Shown: positions 9,339 to 18,619, numbered from the stretch's first letter. The stretch is DNA of 64,000 bases from Bacillota bacterium (GCA_023441055.1 JAEZQY010000020.1:1-64000); one strand, 5' to 3'. Numbers and translations are program-made. Notes: generated by a model from the sequence alone, not told the origin.

Positions 9339-9959
9339 CTAACTAAACAGTGCCACCAATGTCGCGAAGAAGTTTGAAATGCCGTGGATGAGCCAACTCG
9401 GCCAGATTGCACCGCCTGCCAATTTCTCATTGATATAGCCCATCGCCACTGCAATGATACATGTAAACAGCGTAATAATGACTGCGATCATTACCTGTAC
9501 AGAACCATAGAACATTACGCCATGTATAATCCCGAATAGAAGTCCTTGCGTTAGATTCCCTGCGTTGAAACCAAACTTGTTGATTAATCTTTTGGCCAGA
9601 AAACCCCTGAAGAAAAGCTCTTCTGAAAATGCTGTCTGGACAAACGAATACATTATAGCTGACAATAAAGCACTAAAACCCAATCCTAGAAATTGAGCGG
9701 TTGCCGTCTCGATCTCTCTGGTCATATATAGGATGAACATAGAGACGATTAAAAACAAAAGCAACGTTCCGAAGAACGCTTTCCGGAAATTCCTTTTATT
9801 AGTTGCTTTTATCTTTTTGAAGCCCAGCCATGTCAAGAACGATGTATCCTTCCTCGCCGTGATCATCCACCAGATGAATGGGATAATCGAAAACAGAATA
9901 ATTTGTAGTATCGCACTAATAACCATATTTACTAACTGCATTTTCCTCACCCGTTTCAT
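9339..9959 (-). CDS. CPBP family intramembrane metalloprotease
   Basis: A 206-residue polytopic membrane protein of the CAAX protease/bacteriocin-processing (CPBP, Abi) family. The catalytic motifs are visible: EELFFRGF (EExxxR), FGIIHGVMF (second His box) and a C-terminal HGISNFF element. Several hydrophobic helices precede them. Relatives process prenylated or membrane peptides, or give immunity to bacteriocins; the substrate here is unknown. The ATG at 9959 has AAGGAAG about ten bases upstream; a TTG at 9995 would add twelve charged residues. It probably heads an operon with ATPase B. Confidence 0.85.
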   Translation of the reverse strand: MKRVRKMQLVNMVISAILQIILFSIIPFIWWMITARKDTSFLTWLGFKKIKATNKRNFRKAFFGTLLLFLIVSMFILYMTREIETATAQFLGLGFSALLSAIMYSFVQTAFSEELFFRGFLAKRLINKFGFNAGNLTQGLLFGIIHGVMFYGSVQVMIAVIITLFTCIIAVAMGYINEKLAGGAIWPSWLIHGISNFFATLVALFS

Positions 9960-10094
9960 TATGTAGTCATCTTCCTTAATTTTACCTTCTTTCAATCCTA
10001 AGTAAATAGCGAACGGTATTAAAGTTGAGAATCACCCTTCCTTATGCAACAATTAGAATAATCACAACAACTTTTATGAAAGAAGCGTGAAACG

Positions 10095-10802
10095 ATGAAT
10101 GTAGATATCGTCATGCAAGAGCTTGAGGCACTGGGTAAGGAGCGGACGAAGAAGATCTATCTGTCTAACGGGGCACGTGAACCGTTGTTCGGTGTAGCAA
10201 CAGGAGCTATGAAGCCGTTGTTCAGGGCGATTAGAATCAATCAGCCATTGGCAGATCAGCTCTATGCTACGGGCAACTACGATGCGATGTACTTCGCAGG
10301 CATCATTGCTGACCCGGATGGCATGACGGCGGACGATTATAATCGTTGGATGGACGGGGCTTACTTCTACATGCTATCTGACTACGTCGTTGCAGTCACT
10401 TTATCAGAGGCTATAATCGCGCAAGAGGTTGCCGATGCCTGGATCGCCAGCGGAGAAGAGCTGAGAATGTCGGCCGGATGGAGCTGCTACTGCTGGCTGC
10501 TGGGCAATCGGCCGGATGAGCAGTTCAGCAAGAGCAAGCTGACTGGCATGCTTGAACAAGTGGAACAGACCATTCATGACTCGCCCGAACGCGCGCGCTA
10601 TGCGATGAATCAATTCATCTATACAGTAGGCACGTCCTACTTGCCGCTCCATGAGCGGGCGATCCAGTGCGCCGAGACGGTAGGTCTCGTAGAGGTGGAC
10701 AAGAACAAGAAGAAGAGTAAGCTCCTGAACGCGGCTGCGAATATTCAGAAGGCGGTAGAGAAAGGCCAGCTCGGCTTCAAACGCAAACATGTGAGATGTT
10801 AA
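10095..10802 (+). CDS. DNA alkylation repair protein, AlkD-like HEAT-repeat family
   Basis: A 235-residue all-helical protein resembling bacterial DNA alkylation repair (AlkC/AlkD-type HEAT-like) proteins, which excise alkylated bases. Recognisable stretches are GVATGAMKPLFR, the NYDAMYFAGIIADP segment and WIASGEELRMSAGWSCYCWLL. The C-terminus is basic (FKRKHVRC), consistent with DNA contact. The ribosome site is weak (AGAAGCGTGAAACG). It stands alone, 100 bases before the UMF1 transporter gene. Assignment is by overall pattern; catalytic residues were not mapped. Confidence 0.75.
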   Translation: MNVDIVMQELEALGKERTKKIYLSNGAREPLFGVATGAMKPLFRAIRINQPLADQLYATGNYDAMYFAGIIADPDGMTADDYNRWMDGAYFYMLSDYVVAVTLSEAIIAQEVADAWIASGEELRMSAGWSCYCWLLGNRPDEQFSKSKLTGMLEQVEQTIHDSPERARYAMNQFIYTVGTSYLPLHERAIQCAETVGLVEVDKNKKKSKLLNAAANIQKAVEKGQLGFKRKHVRC

Positions 10803-10856
10803 GGGGCGCGATTAAAATTAACATTCATCTAACATGCCTTTTATGATAACGTGTTA

Positions 10857-10882
10857 TATAGTTATTCTAGTAGTTAACTATA
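10857..10882. promoter_or_regulatory. Inverted repeat upstream of the UMF1 transporter operon
   Basis: TATAGTTA (10857-10864) and TAACTATA (10875-10882) form a perfect 8-bp inverted repeat 20 bases before the transporter start. It is AT-rich and is a candidate operator or promoter-region palindrome; no matching regulator can be named. Confidence 0.35.
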
Positions 10883-10902
10883 CATATTAAGGTGGTTATT
10901 AG

Positions 10903-12141
10903 ATGAAGCTTACCCGTGAGGAACGATCATGGATTCTGTATGACTGCGGTAATTCGACCTATGCGCTGGCCATTACGACAGCGCTGCTGCCCATCGTGTT
11001 CGGTATGTTCGACAATGTGAAGAGCAGCATGGATCTAGGGTACTTCAATTCGATTGCCAGTTTGCTAGTGGCTGTATTAAGCCCGATTCTCGGAACGATC
11101 GCGGACTACAAGGACAAGAAGAAGCGCTTCTTCATCTTCTTCACGATTATCGGCGTGCTGGCCACCGCGTCTCTGGCGTTCGTAGCGCCTTCGAGCGGGC
11201 AGTGGCAGGTGTTGATTATTTTCTACATTCTGTCTGTCATTGGGTTCTCAGGCGCTAACATCTTCTACGATTCCTTCCTAGTGGATGTGTCGAGCGATGA
11301 GCGGATGGACAAGGTGTCCTCGCGGGGGTTCGCCTATGGGTATATCTCCAGCGTCATTCCATTCGGCATCAGCCTGCTGCTCATCCTAGTCCTCGGTATG
11401 GATAAGTCCATCGGGTACCAGATCGGATTCATGATTACCGCGCTGTGGTGGGGGCTGTTCACAATTCCGATGCTGAGGGACGTCAGACAGCGGCACTATG
11501 TGGAGCCTGAGCCCAGACCGATCACTAGCAGCTTCAAGCGTCTAGCGGATACGTTCAAGAACATCAGACAGCACCGGATCGTGTTCGTCTTCCTGATTGC
11601 GTACTTCTTCTATATCGATGGAGTTTCTACGATTATTAAGATGGTAGTTCCCTATGCCACTTCCGTCTTGGGCGCGGACGCGTTCAATACATTCACACTG
11701 CTGGGCATTCTGCTGATTATCCAGATCATCGCTTTCCCATGTGCTCTTCTATATGGCAATCTTGCCAAGACTTATTCAGCCAGGGTACTCATTATTGTCG
11801 GTATATTCACGTACATCATCTCATGTATTGCGGCCTTCTTCATCACTTCAGTCTGGCATATCTTTATTCTCGGAGCGCTGATCGGTTCGGCCCAAGGCGG
11901 CATTCAGGCACTAAGCAGGTCCTACTATGCTCGGATCATTCCGAAGGATAATTCCAATGAATTCTTCGGCTTCTACAATGTATTCGGCAAGTTCGCTGCG
12001 ATCATGGGTCCTGCTATTATGGCGCTGACCACGACACTGACCGGCCAAGCCAAGCTCAGTATTCTAGCTATCATTCCATTGTTCATCATTGGGCTTCTCA
12101 TATTCGTCAGGCTGCCCAAGGAACAACTGAATCAGGTATGA
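10903..12141 (+). CDS. UMF1/Atg22-type MFS permease
   Basis: A 412-residue major facilitator with about 11-12 hydrophobic helices. The N-terminus, SWILYDCGNSTYALAITT, is the signature of the UMF1 family (related to the yeast vacuolar effluxer Atg22). Bacterial substrates are unknown. A DYKDKKKRFF loop after helix 3 is the MFS motif-A position. The ribosome site AAGGTGG precedes the ATG. It is the first gene of an apparent three-gene operon: the phosphodiesterase starts 14 bases after its stop and a DUF4317 gene follows. Confidence 0.85.
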   Translation: MKLTREERSWILYDCGNSTYALAITTALLPIVFGMFDNVKSSMDLGYFNSIASLLVAVLSPILGTIADYKDKKKRFFIFFTIIGVLATASLAFVAPSSGQWQVLIIFYILSVIGFSGANIFYDSFLVDVSSDERMDKVSSRGFAYGYISSVIPFGISLLLILVLGMDKSIGYQIGFMITALWWGLFTIPMLRDVRQRHYVEPEPRPITSSFKRLADTFKNIRQHRIVFVFLIAYFFYIDGVSTIIKMVVPYATSVLGADAFNTFTLLGILLIIQIIAFPCALLYGNLAKTYSARVLIIVGIFTYIISCIAAFFITSVWHIFILGALIGSAQGGIQALSRSYYARIIPKDNSNEFFGFYNVFGKFAAIMGPAIMALTTTLTGQAKLSILAIIPLFIIGLLIFVRLPKEQLNQV

Positions 12142-12155
12142 ACAAGGAGGCTTCC

Positions 12156-13472
12156 ATGAGCGCTGACACGGCCATAGCTCGGCACCTAATTGTCGTCTCT
12201 TACGATGCCTTCTCGGAGGACAATTGGTCATACGCAAGCAGCCTGCCAAATCTGTCTAAGCTAATTCAAGCAGGCGCGCACAGCACGAAGCTGCGCAGTG
12301 TGTTCCCCACACTTACCTATGTCGTACACACGACAATTGCGACAGGCGTCTATCCGAACAAGCACGGCATCTTCAACAATAATCCGCTGCAGCCGTTCGT
12401 CCCGGAGGAGGAGCAGACCTGGTTCTGGTACAGGGATGCCATACAAGCACCGACGATCTATGATGCTGCGCATGAACAAGGCTTGCGTACCGCCGGATTA
12501 CTGTGGCCGGTGTCAGGCCGATCGTCGATCCATTATAATCTGCCTGAGATTAGAGCGATCAAGAACGAGAATCAAGCGCTTAAGATCCTGCGTAGCGGCA
12601 GCGCTCTCTATTGCCTCGGCATGGAGCTCAAGTTCGGACGCACGCGGCAAGGGATCGCCCAGCCCAACCTGGATGACTTCACAACGCAGTGCGCAGTCGA
12701 TACGATTAAGCACAAGAAGCCTAATCTGCTCATGCTGCATCTTATTGACCTCGATGACACCAAGCACGCATACGGCACAGACAGCGAGCAGGTCCGAGAT
12801 GCCATTACACGTATGGATCGGCGTATCGGTGATTTGATGCGTGCTGTTCAAGAAGCCGGCATCGCTGACGATACGGTGTTCCTGGTGATCGGAGATCATG
12901 GCCAATTCAATGTGAAGCGCCGCGTACACTTGAATAATCTGCTCAGGGATAAAGGCCTTATTTTTGAGGAGAATGGGTTGTTGAGGTGGCGTGCTTACTT
13001 CCAGTGCGGAGGCGGCGCAGCTTATCTCCATATTCAGCCTGGGGATGAGGAGGCTGAGCAGCTCGCGCTGGCCGCGCTAGCTGACTACATGCAGGATGAC
13101 GCTAGCGGTATCGAGCGGTTATACACGGGGGACGAGCTGGATGCTGCATATGCTAGCCGAGTCGCGCGTGTGATGCTGGATGCCAAGCTGGACTATTCCT
13201 TCGATGAAAGCCTATCCGAGCACCTGATCGAAGATCTGGAAGCACAAGGAATCAAGCATGCCACACACGGCTATTCCCCTGATCGTGAGGGCTATCGTTG
13301 TAACCTCGTCATCTCCGGTAAAGGGGTCAAGTCTGGCTACTCGCTCGGTGATGTCCAGATGGTGGATATCGCCCCTACCATGGCGCGCGTGCTGGGTATA
13401 CGGTTTGAGAAGTGCGACGGAAGAACGCTCGATGACATATTCAAGAATCATATTCAAGAATCACATTCATAA
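12156..13472 (+). CDS. Alkaline-phosphatase-superfamily phosphodiesterase/nucleotide pyrophosphatase
   Basis: A 438-residue protein of the type I phosphodiesterase/nucleotide pyrophosphatase family. The two-metal site is visible: Asp in VVSYDAF, the Thr nucleophile in LTYVVHTT, Asp and His in HLIDLDDTKHAYG, Asp-His in GDHGQFN, and a distal His in HATHGYSPD. There is no signal peptide, so it is likely cytosolic, unusual for ectoenzyme relatives. The ATG at 12156 is chosen because AAGGAGG lies five bases before it; an ATG overlapping the previous stop lacks a site. The substrate is unknown (nucleotide or phospholipid headgroup diesters are family precedents). Confidence 0.85.
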   Translation: MSADTAIARHLIVVSYDAFSEDNWSYASSLPNLSKLIQAGAHSTKLRSVFPTLTYVVHTTIATGVYPNKHGIFNNNPLQPFVPEEEQTWFWYRDAIQAPTIYDAAHEQGLRTAGLLWPVSGRSSIHYNLPEIRAIKNENQALKILRSGSALYCLGMELKFGRTRQGIAQPNLDDFTTQCAVDTIKHKKPNLLMLHLIDLDDTKHAYGTDSEQVRDAITRMDRRIGDLMRAVQEAGIADDTVFLVIGDHGQFNVKRRVHLNNLLRDKGLIFEENGLLRWRAYFQCGGGAAYLHIQPGDEEAEQLALAALADYMQDDASGIERLYTGDELDAAYASRVARVMLDAKLDYSFDESLSEHLIEDLEAQGIKHATHGYSPDREGYRCNLVISGKGVKSGYSLGDVQMVDIAPTMARVLGIRFEKCDGRTLDDIFKNHIQESHS

Positions 13473-13502
13473 TCATCTATCAGCTGAGGAGTTGTCCCAC
13501 AC

Positions 13503-14666
13503 GTGAACAGTAAGGATATAGCCGCCTTCCGCAGGCAGATTAAGCCCGATCATGATCTGCTGCGCATCTTCGATATCTTCAATGTGTATATTACCAAGGA
13601 GAGCAGCGAGATTTATCATCATGAGCGCCATCCATTCGCTATGCTAGAACCAGAGCAGCAGGAATTATTCATCGGCAATTTCAAGAAGCTACTATCCGGT
13701 CAAATCGATGAGAAGCTGTTCGAGCTGGATTTCCTAGATGACGCTGAGTCGCATTCGCGAGCGATCCTGCATACTGCTCTCCATGCAGTCGATGTAGAGG
13801 ACTGGGAGGAGCAGATGCTCCGCATAGTGGACAAGATGCTGCGAGACTTCCAGTATGCGCATGACCTGGTCGTGACCTTCATTCGCGGGGAATACTTCAA
13901 GCCGACCAAGAAGAGCAATGCCGAGTCCGAAGAGAATAGTCGTGATGAGGTGTATGCCTTCCCTTACATCCTCTGTGCAATCAATAAGACCGAACAGCCT
14001 CAGAAGACGCTGGTATTCGACTATATCACCAAGGAATTCAAGTCCAACATCGCCGTTGATCCCGTTGTGAAGCTGACTGCTCCGGAATCCGGATTCCTGT
14101 ATCCCTGCTTCACGGATCATGCAGCCGACGCGAATCATGTGCTGTATGCGGCCGGCAAGGCGAATGAACCGGATGTGCGCTTCATCGAGGATGTGCTCAA
14201 TGGTCGGAAGCACGCAACCGCTGAGCAGGACAAGGCAATCTTCGAGGAGGTCGTGCGGGAAGTGGCCGGCGAACAGCTCGATACCGCTGCGGTTGCCCAC
14301 ATCTATGAGGAGATCAACAGCTTCATTGAAGAGAATGCCGATGAGGATACACCCAAATTGGATTACCGTGATGTCGAGCGTGTATTGACGGCCAGCGGCG
14401 TGCAGCAGGTGACGGCTGAGAAGGTAGAGCAGGCCTTCCAGCAAGTGACGGATAATGCGCAGTATGAATTGAAGGCTGCGAGCGTGATGCCGAAGTTCAC
14501 AACTAAGTCGATCAAAATCAACACCAAGGTGGCGAATATCACCATCAGTCCGCAGGACTTGCAGTATGTCAGGCAAGTGAATTATCAAGGCAAGCGATGC
14601 CTGATGATCGAGATTGACGAGGAGGCCGTCATCGAGGGCTTCACGATGAAGACGGAGTACATCTAG
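13503..14666 (+). CDS. DUF4317 domain-containing protein
   Basis: A 387-residue soluble, acidic protein matching the DUF4317 family throughout. The N-terminal IFNVYITKESSEIYHHE and EQQELFIGNFKKLLSGQ segments are characteristic. The family is widespread in Firmicutes without known function. It starts at GTG with GAGGAG eleven bases upstream, 30 bases after the phosphodiesterase stop, and ends at a strong hairpin, so it closes the operon begun at 10903. Confidence 0.85.
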   Translation: MNSKDIAAFRRQIKPDHDLLRIFDIFNVYITKESSEIYHHERHPFAMLEPEQQELFIGNFKKLLSGQIDEKLFELDFLDDAESHSRAILHTALHAVDVEDWEEQMLRIVDKMLRDFQYAHDLVVTFIRGEYFKPTKKSNAESEENSRDEVYAFPYILCAINKTEQPQKTLVFDYITKEFKSNIAVDPVVKLTAPESGFLYPCFTDHAADANHVLYAAGKANEPDVRFIEDVLNGRKHATAEQDKAIFEEVVREVAGEQLDTAAVAHIYEEINSFIEENADEDTPKLDYRDVERVLTASGVQQVTAEKVEQAFQQVTDNAQYELKAASVMPKFTTKSIKINTKVANITISPQDLQYVRQVNYQGKRCLMIEIDEEAVIEGFTMKTEYI

Positions 14667-14669
14667 ACA

Positions 14670-14727
14670 ATGAATAAGAGCTGTTCGGAATACCGCCATG
14701 GGCGGCTTCCGAACAGCTCTTATTCAT
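14670..14727. terminator. Strong bidirectional terminator hairpin
   Basis: A perfect 21-bp stem: 14670-14690 (ATGAATAAGAGCTGTTCGG and two A) pairs with 14707-14727. A second inner stem CCGCC/GGCGG (14693-14697 with 14701-14705) lies inside the loop. It separates the convergent DUF4317 and siderophore-binding-protein genes. Confidence 0.9.
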
Positions 14728-14742
14728 TAATAGCGATTACGC

Positions 14743-15792
14743 TTATTTCAACTCAGCGAGAATTTCTTCAATCTTAGCCAGCTCGGATTGTAAGCCGCCT
14801 CCGCTCAGATACCAGAGCGGACCATCCAGATAGACAATGTTGTTATTCTGATAAGCTATCGTTCGCTTGATAATTTCATTCTCGATATCCGCTTGGATGT
14901 TGGATTGGCCGCCAGTTGCAGCTGTTCGGTCAACGACCAGCAGAACCTGCGGATTGAACTGTAGGACAGCTTCAAAGCCAAAGTTGGAGCCGTGGTCAGA
15001 AGCTTCGATATTATCCGTTACTGGTGTGAAGCCATACACATCATAGATATAGCCAAAGCGAGAATTCGTAGAGAAGCCCGACAGGTTGCCCTCATTATAC
15101 ATCGTAACGAGGATATGATCGAAGCTGCCTGCCAGTGTATTAATCTCACTCAAGGCAGCATCGAATTTCGCTAGATAAGCATCAGCTTCCGCGCGCTTGT
15201 CGAACAAGGTAGCTGCAATATCTACGGATGCTAGGAACGTATTCCAGTAATCGTCTTGTGCAGTTCCGACGTATACAACAGGCGCGATTTCACTAAGCTC
15301 CTCATAGAAGACTGATTGTCGACTCGAGATGAAGATAACGTCCGGTGAGAGCGCTGCGATGTCTTCGAATAATGGCGTCTTCAAGTTGCCGACACTGGCA
15401 TATTCATCTGCAGCGAATGCTTCCAGATGGGCCGGCAGGCTGGAGCCCTTCGGAATTCCTACAATCCCTTCAACTTCCAGTGCTGCAAGCGTGTCGAGGA
15501 AGCCAAAATCGAATACGACAAGCTTCTCAGGCTTAGCGTCGAACGTAATATCCTTGAAGGCAATTGTGCCGCTCTCTTCCGTTTGTGTCGCCGTGATTGT
15601 CGAAGCAATCGTGAGCGGGTAAATCGAATCTTCGGAAGTCGCATCAGCTTGCTGTTCAGACTGGCCGCCTGCTGCTGAGCTGCTGTCCGCAGAACCGCCT
15701 GTTCCTTGATTGTTCGTCTCATTCGTACTGCATGCTGCGAGCACTAGCGCCACTGCGGCAATTGCTACAATCAACTTCCACTTCTTCATCAT
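14743..15792 (-). CDS. yclQ: Siderophore ABC importer, substrate-binding lipoprotein (YclQ/FatB type)
   Basis: A 349-residue lipoprotein that captures ferric siderophores outside the membrane and hands them to the permease pair. The lipobox LAAC follows the hydrophobic leader at about residue 21, and a Ser/Gly/Gln-rich linker follows. Residues VVFDFGFLDTLAALEVEGI, NEGNLSGF, FGYIYDVYGF and the C-terminal WYLSGGG block match the B. subtilis petrobactin-binding protein YclQ; ligand identity is inferred from that resemblance. The ATG at 15792 (a double ATG) has GGGAGAG five bases upstream; the longer frame starting at 15828 would begin in the Fur box. It has its own Fur-type promoter although it follows yclP in the same direction. 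Confidence 0.9.
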   Translation of the reverse strand: MMKKWKLIVAIAAVALVLAACSTNETNNQGTGGSADSSSAAGGQSEQQADATSEDSIYPLTIASTITATQTEESGTIAFKDITFDAKPEKLVVFDFGFLDTLAALEVEGIVGIPKGSSLPAHLEAFAADEYASVGNLKTPLFEDIAALSPDVIFISSRQSVFYEELSEIAPVVYVGTAQDDYWNTFLASVDIAATLFDKRAEADAYLAKFDAALSEINTLAGSFDHILVTMYNEGNLSGFSTNSRFGYIYDVYGFTPVTDNIEASDHGSNFGFEAVLQFNPQVLLVVDRTAATGGQSNIQADIENEIIKRTIAYQNNNIVYLDGPLWYLSGGGLQSELAKIEEILAELK

Positions 15793-15828
15793 GAGAACTC
15801 TCCCTTTTGTATATGCTCCTATTTTCAA

Positions 15829-15887
15829 TGATAATGATTATCACTGACAACGATTCTCATTATAGTTTATATATCGACCTGGGTCAA
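15829..15887 (-). promoter_or_regulatory. yclQ promoter with tandem Fur boxes
   Basis: On the minus strand, TTGACC (15887-15882), 17 bases, then TATAAT (15864-15859). A perfect 7-1-7 Fur box TGATAATGATTATCA lies at 15829-15843, and a weaker one (12 of 15) directly upstream at 15845-15859 overlaps the -10. This predicts iron repression of yclQ. Confidence 0.9.
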
Positions 15888-15908
15888 TCTCTTTTTTGAA
15901 TTCGAGAA

Positions 15909-16676
15909 TTACGTATGGGAGTTGAAGTATACACAGATGCGGCAGCCATCCTGCACCTGAACCGGAATATCCATATCATAGATCTCGCGCAGCGCATCCG
16001 TCTTGATGATCTCATGAGTCGGTCCATCCTTCACCAGCTTGCCGTCCTTGAGCGCAACGATGCGGTCGGAATAAACCGATGCGAAGTTAATATCATGCAA
16101 GACGATAATCACCGTCTTGTTCAACTCATCAACCAGCTTGCGCAGAATCTTCATAATCTGCACAGAATGCTTCATATCGAGGTTATTAAGCGGCTCATCC
16201 AGCAGGATATACTCCGTATCCTGCGCGATAACCATCGCGACGAAAGCTCGCTGCTTCTGCCCGCCTGACAGCTCATCCAGAAATTTATGCTGCATATCGT
16301 CGAGGTTCATATACGCTACCGCTTGGTCGACTAGTCGCTCATCCTCGTCATTTAATCGTCCTTTGGAATAGGGGTAACGACCGAATGCAATTAGCTCGCG
16401 TACGGTTAAGCGCACATTGATATAATTGGCCTGCTTCAGAATCGAGACTCGCTTAGCGAATTCATTGGATCGCCACTTCTTCACATTGTTACGATCAAGT
16501 AAAACCTCTCCGGTGTCCGCATCCAGCAGACGGCTTACCATAGATAGAAGCGTGGATTTACCCGCGCCGTTAGGGCCGATGAATGAGGTAATCGTGCCGG
16601 GCTCGATTGTAATGGACACATCCTCGACAACCGGCTTCTTATTGTATAGCTTGGTTATGTTCTTGATCTCTATCAT
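15909..16676 (-). CDS. yclP: Siderophore ABC importer, ATPase (YclP type)
   Basis: A 255-residue cytosolic ABC ATPase of the FecE/FhuC class that powers ferric-siderophore import. It has Walker A GPNGAGKST (about residues 34-42), Q-loop LKQANYIN, signature LSGGQKQRAFVAM, Walker B YILLDEPLNNLD and the switch His in VLHDINFA. The start codon overlaps the yclO stop by four bases, indicating translational coupling in the order yclN-yclO-yclP. About 117 bases with a Fur-regulated promoter separate it from yclQ. Confidence 0.93.
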   Translation of the reverse strand: MIEIKNITKLYNKKPVVEDVSITIEPGTITSFIGPNGAGKSTLLSMVSRLLDADTGEVLLDRNNVKKWRSNEFAKRVSILKQANYINVRLTVRELIAFGRYPYSKGRLNDEDERLVDQAVAYMNLDDMQHKFLDELSGGQKQRAFVAMVIAQDTEYILLDEPLNNLDMKHSVQIMKILRKLVDELNKTVIIVLHDINFASVYSDRIVALKDGKLVKDGPTHEIIKTDALREIYDMDIPVQVQDGCRICVYFNSHT

Positions 16677-17635
16677 CCTGAAGACCTACTTTCCTTAAGT
16701 AGTAAGTAGATAAAATAAACACCGCCGACGAAGTTGATAATGACGCTCAATGTTGTCCTGAGTTCGAAGATATGCTCGATCAGGAACTGACCGCCTACCA
16801 ATGCAACGATACTAATTAAGCTCGCGCCAATAATTAGGGTCGAGTGCTTGTAGGTGGAGAAGAACTGATAGGACAGATTGGCCACGATCAGACCGAAGAA
16901 GGTGATTGGTCCTACGAGCGCGGTTGACGTCGCAATCAGAACGGCAGACAGCATCAGAACATTCATCACCATACGGTCATAGTTGATGCCCAAATTAATG
17001 GCATTCTCACGTCCCAGTGACATGACATCCAGCTTGCTCATCATCCTGAAGCCGATCACGAAGCAGACGATTAGAATGGCGATCGATATATACAGCAGAT
17101 CCTTCTTGACTGTCATGAAATTTCCGAACAATCGGTTCTGCAAGCTCAGGTATTCGACCGGATCAATCATAACCTGCAGGAAGGTAACCAGGCTGCCCAG
17201 CAATGTACCGATTATCATCCCAATCAATAGCAGCAGATAAATCGGATGCTTATCCGCTCGGAATAAGAAACGGTACAGGATCAGCGCGAATAAGAGCATC
17301 GCGACAATCGCCGCGCCGAAATTTACATACTTGTTCAACACCCAGATCGATAATGAGCCTGCGAAGAAGTATATTAACGTCTGCACAACCTGATACATCG
17401 AATCCAGCCCCATAACGGAGGGGGTTAGAATGCGATTGCGGGTGATCGTCTGGAACACAACCGTCGAGTAAGCAATGGCAGACCCCGTTACAATCATAGC
17501 CGCGACTCGGAGCATTCGGCGAGGGAAGGCATAGTCGAAGCCGCCCTTGATATCGTAGAAGCCATATAACAGCACACTGATTATTGACAATGCGATCAAG
17601 ATAATAAACTTAATGCCATTCCCTCTACTTCGCAT
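16673..17635 (-). CDS. yclO: Siderophore ABC importer, permease (YclO type)
   Basis: A 320-residue FecCD-family integral membrane permease with about nine to ten helices. It forms a heterodimer with the YclN-type protein and docks on the ATPase. Characteristic features are SVMGLDSMYQVVQT near the N-terminal third and the cytoplasmic coupling region around LGRENAINLGINYDRM. It overlaps both neighbours: the start lies inside the yclN 3' end (11 bases) and the stop overlaps the ATPase start. Confidence 0.92.
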   Translation of the reverse strand: MRSRGNGIKFIILIALSIISVLLYGFYDIKGGFDYAFPRRMLRVAAMIVTGSAIAYSTVVFQTITRNRILTPSVMGLDSMYQVVQTLIYFFAGSLSIWVLNKYVNFGAAIVAMLLFALILYRFLFRADKHPIYLLLLIGMIIGTLLGSLVTFLQVMIDPVEYLSLQNRLFGNFMTVKKDLLYISIAILIVCFVIGFRMMSKLDVMSLGRENAINLGINYDRMVMNVLMLSAVLIATSTALVGPITFFGLIVANLSYQFFSTYKHSTLIIGASLISIVALVGGQFLIEHIFELRTTLSVIINFVGGVYFIYLLLKESRSSG

Positions 17636-18578
17636 ACGCTCTCCCCCTTATCAGCATAATCAAGAAGAGCGCGCTGCCGACAACAGCGACAGTGACATTA
17701 ACAGGGATCTCATAAGGATGGATCACAATCCGGCCTATAATATCGCAGATCAGCAGGAAGACAACACCTAATGCCGCAGTATGCGGGATCGTCTTGCGTA
17801 AGTTGTCACCGAGATAGATCGACACAATATTCGGCACGACCAGGCCGAGGAACGGAATCATACCGACCGTCAAGATAACGGTTGTCGAGATTATGGCAAC
17901 TAGTATTAAACCTAGATTCAGAACGACCTTGTAGCTAAGGCCCAAATTCTTGGCGAAGTCCTCGCCCATACCAGCTACCGTGAACTTATTAGCGTACATG
18001 TAGGCCAGAATGATAGCGGGTATACCGACATACAACAGCTCGTATCTTCCGGAGATCATGAGTGTGAAGCTGCCCATCAGCCAGGATGAGATGTTCTGCA
18101 GCAGGTCCCCTTCGTAAGCGAAGAAGGTCGTAATGGACGATAGAATATTCCCGTACATAATCCCAATCAGCGGTACAAAAATAGCATCCTTAAACTTAAT
18201 CCGATCCAAAATTTGCATGAATAGCAAGGTGCCGATCAAAGCAAATGTAAAACAGAAGATGATCTTCTGCATATAAGTTACATTAGGGAGCAGCAGCATC
18301 GAAATCAGTATGCCTAATTTCGCTGCATCAAGCGTGCCTGCTGTTGTTGGTGATACGAACTTGTTCCGGCTGAGCGACTGCATGATCAGGCCGGCGATGC
18401 TCATCCCCGCTCCTGCCAGAATAATGGCCATCAGTCGAGGGACACGACTAATTAAGAAAATTTCCAGCTTGTCCGAGTTTCCATTGAATAAATCACTTAT
18501 TCTTATATCAATGGCTCCAATGAATAGCGATATACAGGACAGGACAATCGCCGCAGTTAGTAACATCCAGAGTCTCAT
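17625..18578 (-). CDS. yclN: Siderophore ABC importer, permease (YclN type)
   Basis: A 317-residue FecCD-family permease, first gene of the importer operon. Family landmarks include RVPRLMAIILAGAGMSIAG near residue 45, the helix-3 segment SPTTAGTLDAAKLG, and GEDFAKNLGLSYK in the coupling loop. GGGGAC lies five bases before the ATG. Gene order N-O-P-Q equals the B. subtilis petrobactin operon. A promoter with a Fur box lies directly upstream. Confidence 0.92.
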   Translation of the reverse strand: MRLWMLLTAAIVLSCISLFIGAIDIRISDLFNGNSDKLEIFLISRVPRLMAIILAGAGMSIAGLIMQSLSRNKFVSPTTAGTLDAAKLGILISMLLLPNVTYMQKIIFCFTFALIGTLLFMQILDRIKFKDAIFVPLIGIMYGNILSSITTFFAYEGDLLQNISSWLMGSFTLMISGRYELLYVGIPAIILAYMYANKFTVAGMGEDFAKNLGLSYKVVLNLGLILVAIISTTVILTVGMIPFLGLVVPNIVSIYLGDNLRKTIPHTAALGVVFLLICDIIGRIVIHPYEIPVNVTVAVVGSALFLIMLIRGRAYAK

Positions 18579-18619
18579 TTGTAGTCCCCATCATCGGTTT
18601 TCTATAATATCTACCAAAT

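Noticed and set aside
4269..9959. Anti-phage defence island
   Set aside because: STAND ATPases occur in defence, but these have a terminal HTH and there are no toxins, nucleases or integrase nearby, so a regulatory reading is at least as likely.
13734..14699. 321-codon minus-strand frame over the DUF4317 gene
   Set aside because: It is antisense to a well-conserved family protein and crosses the terminator hairpin; its translation has no recognisable domain.
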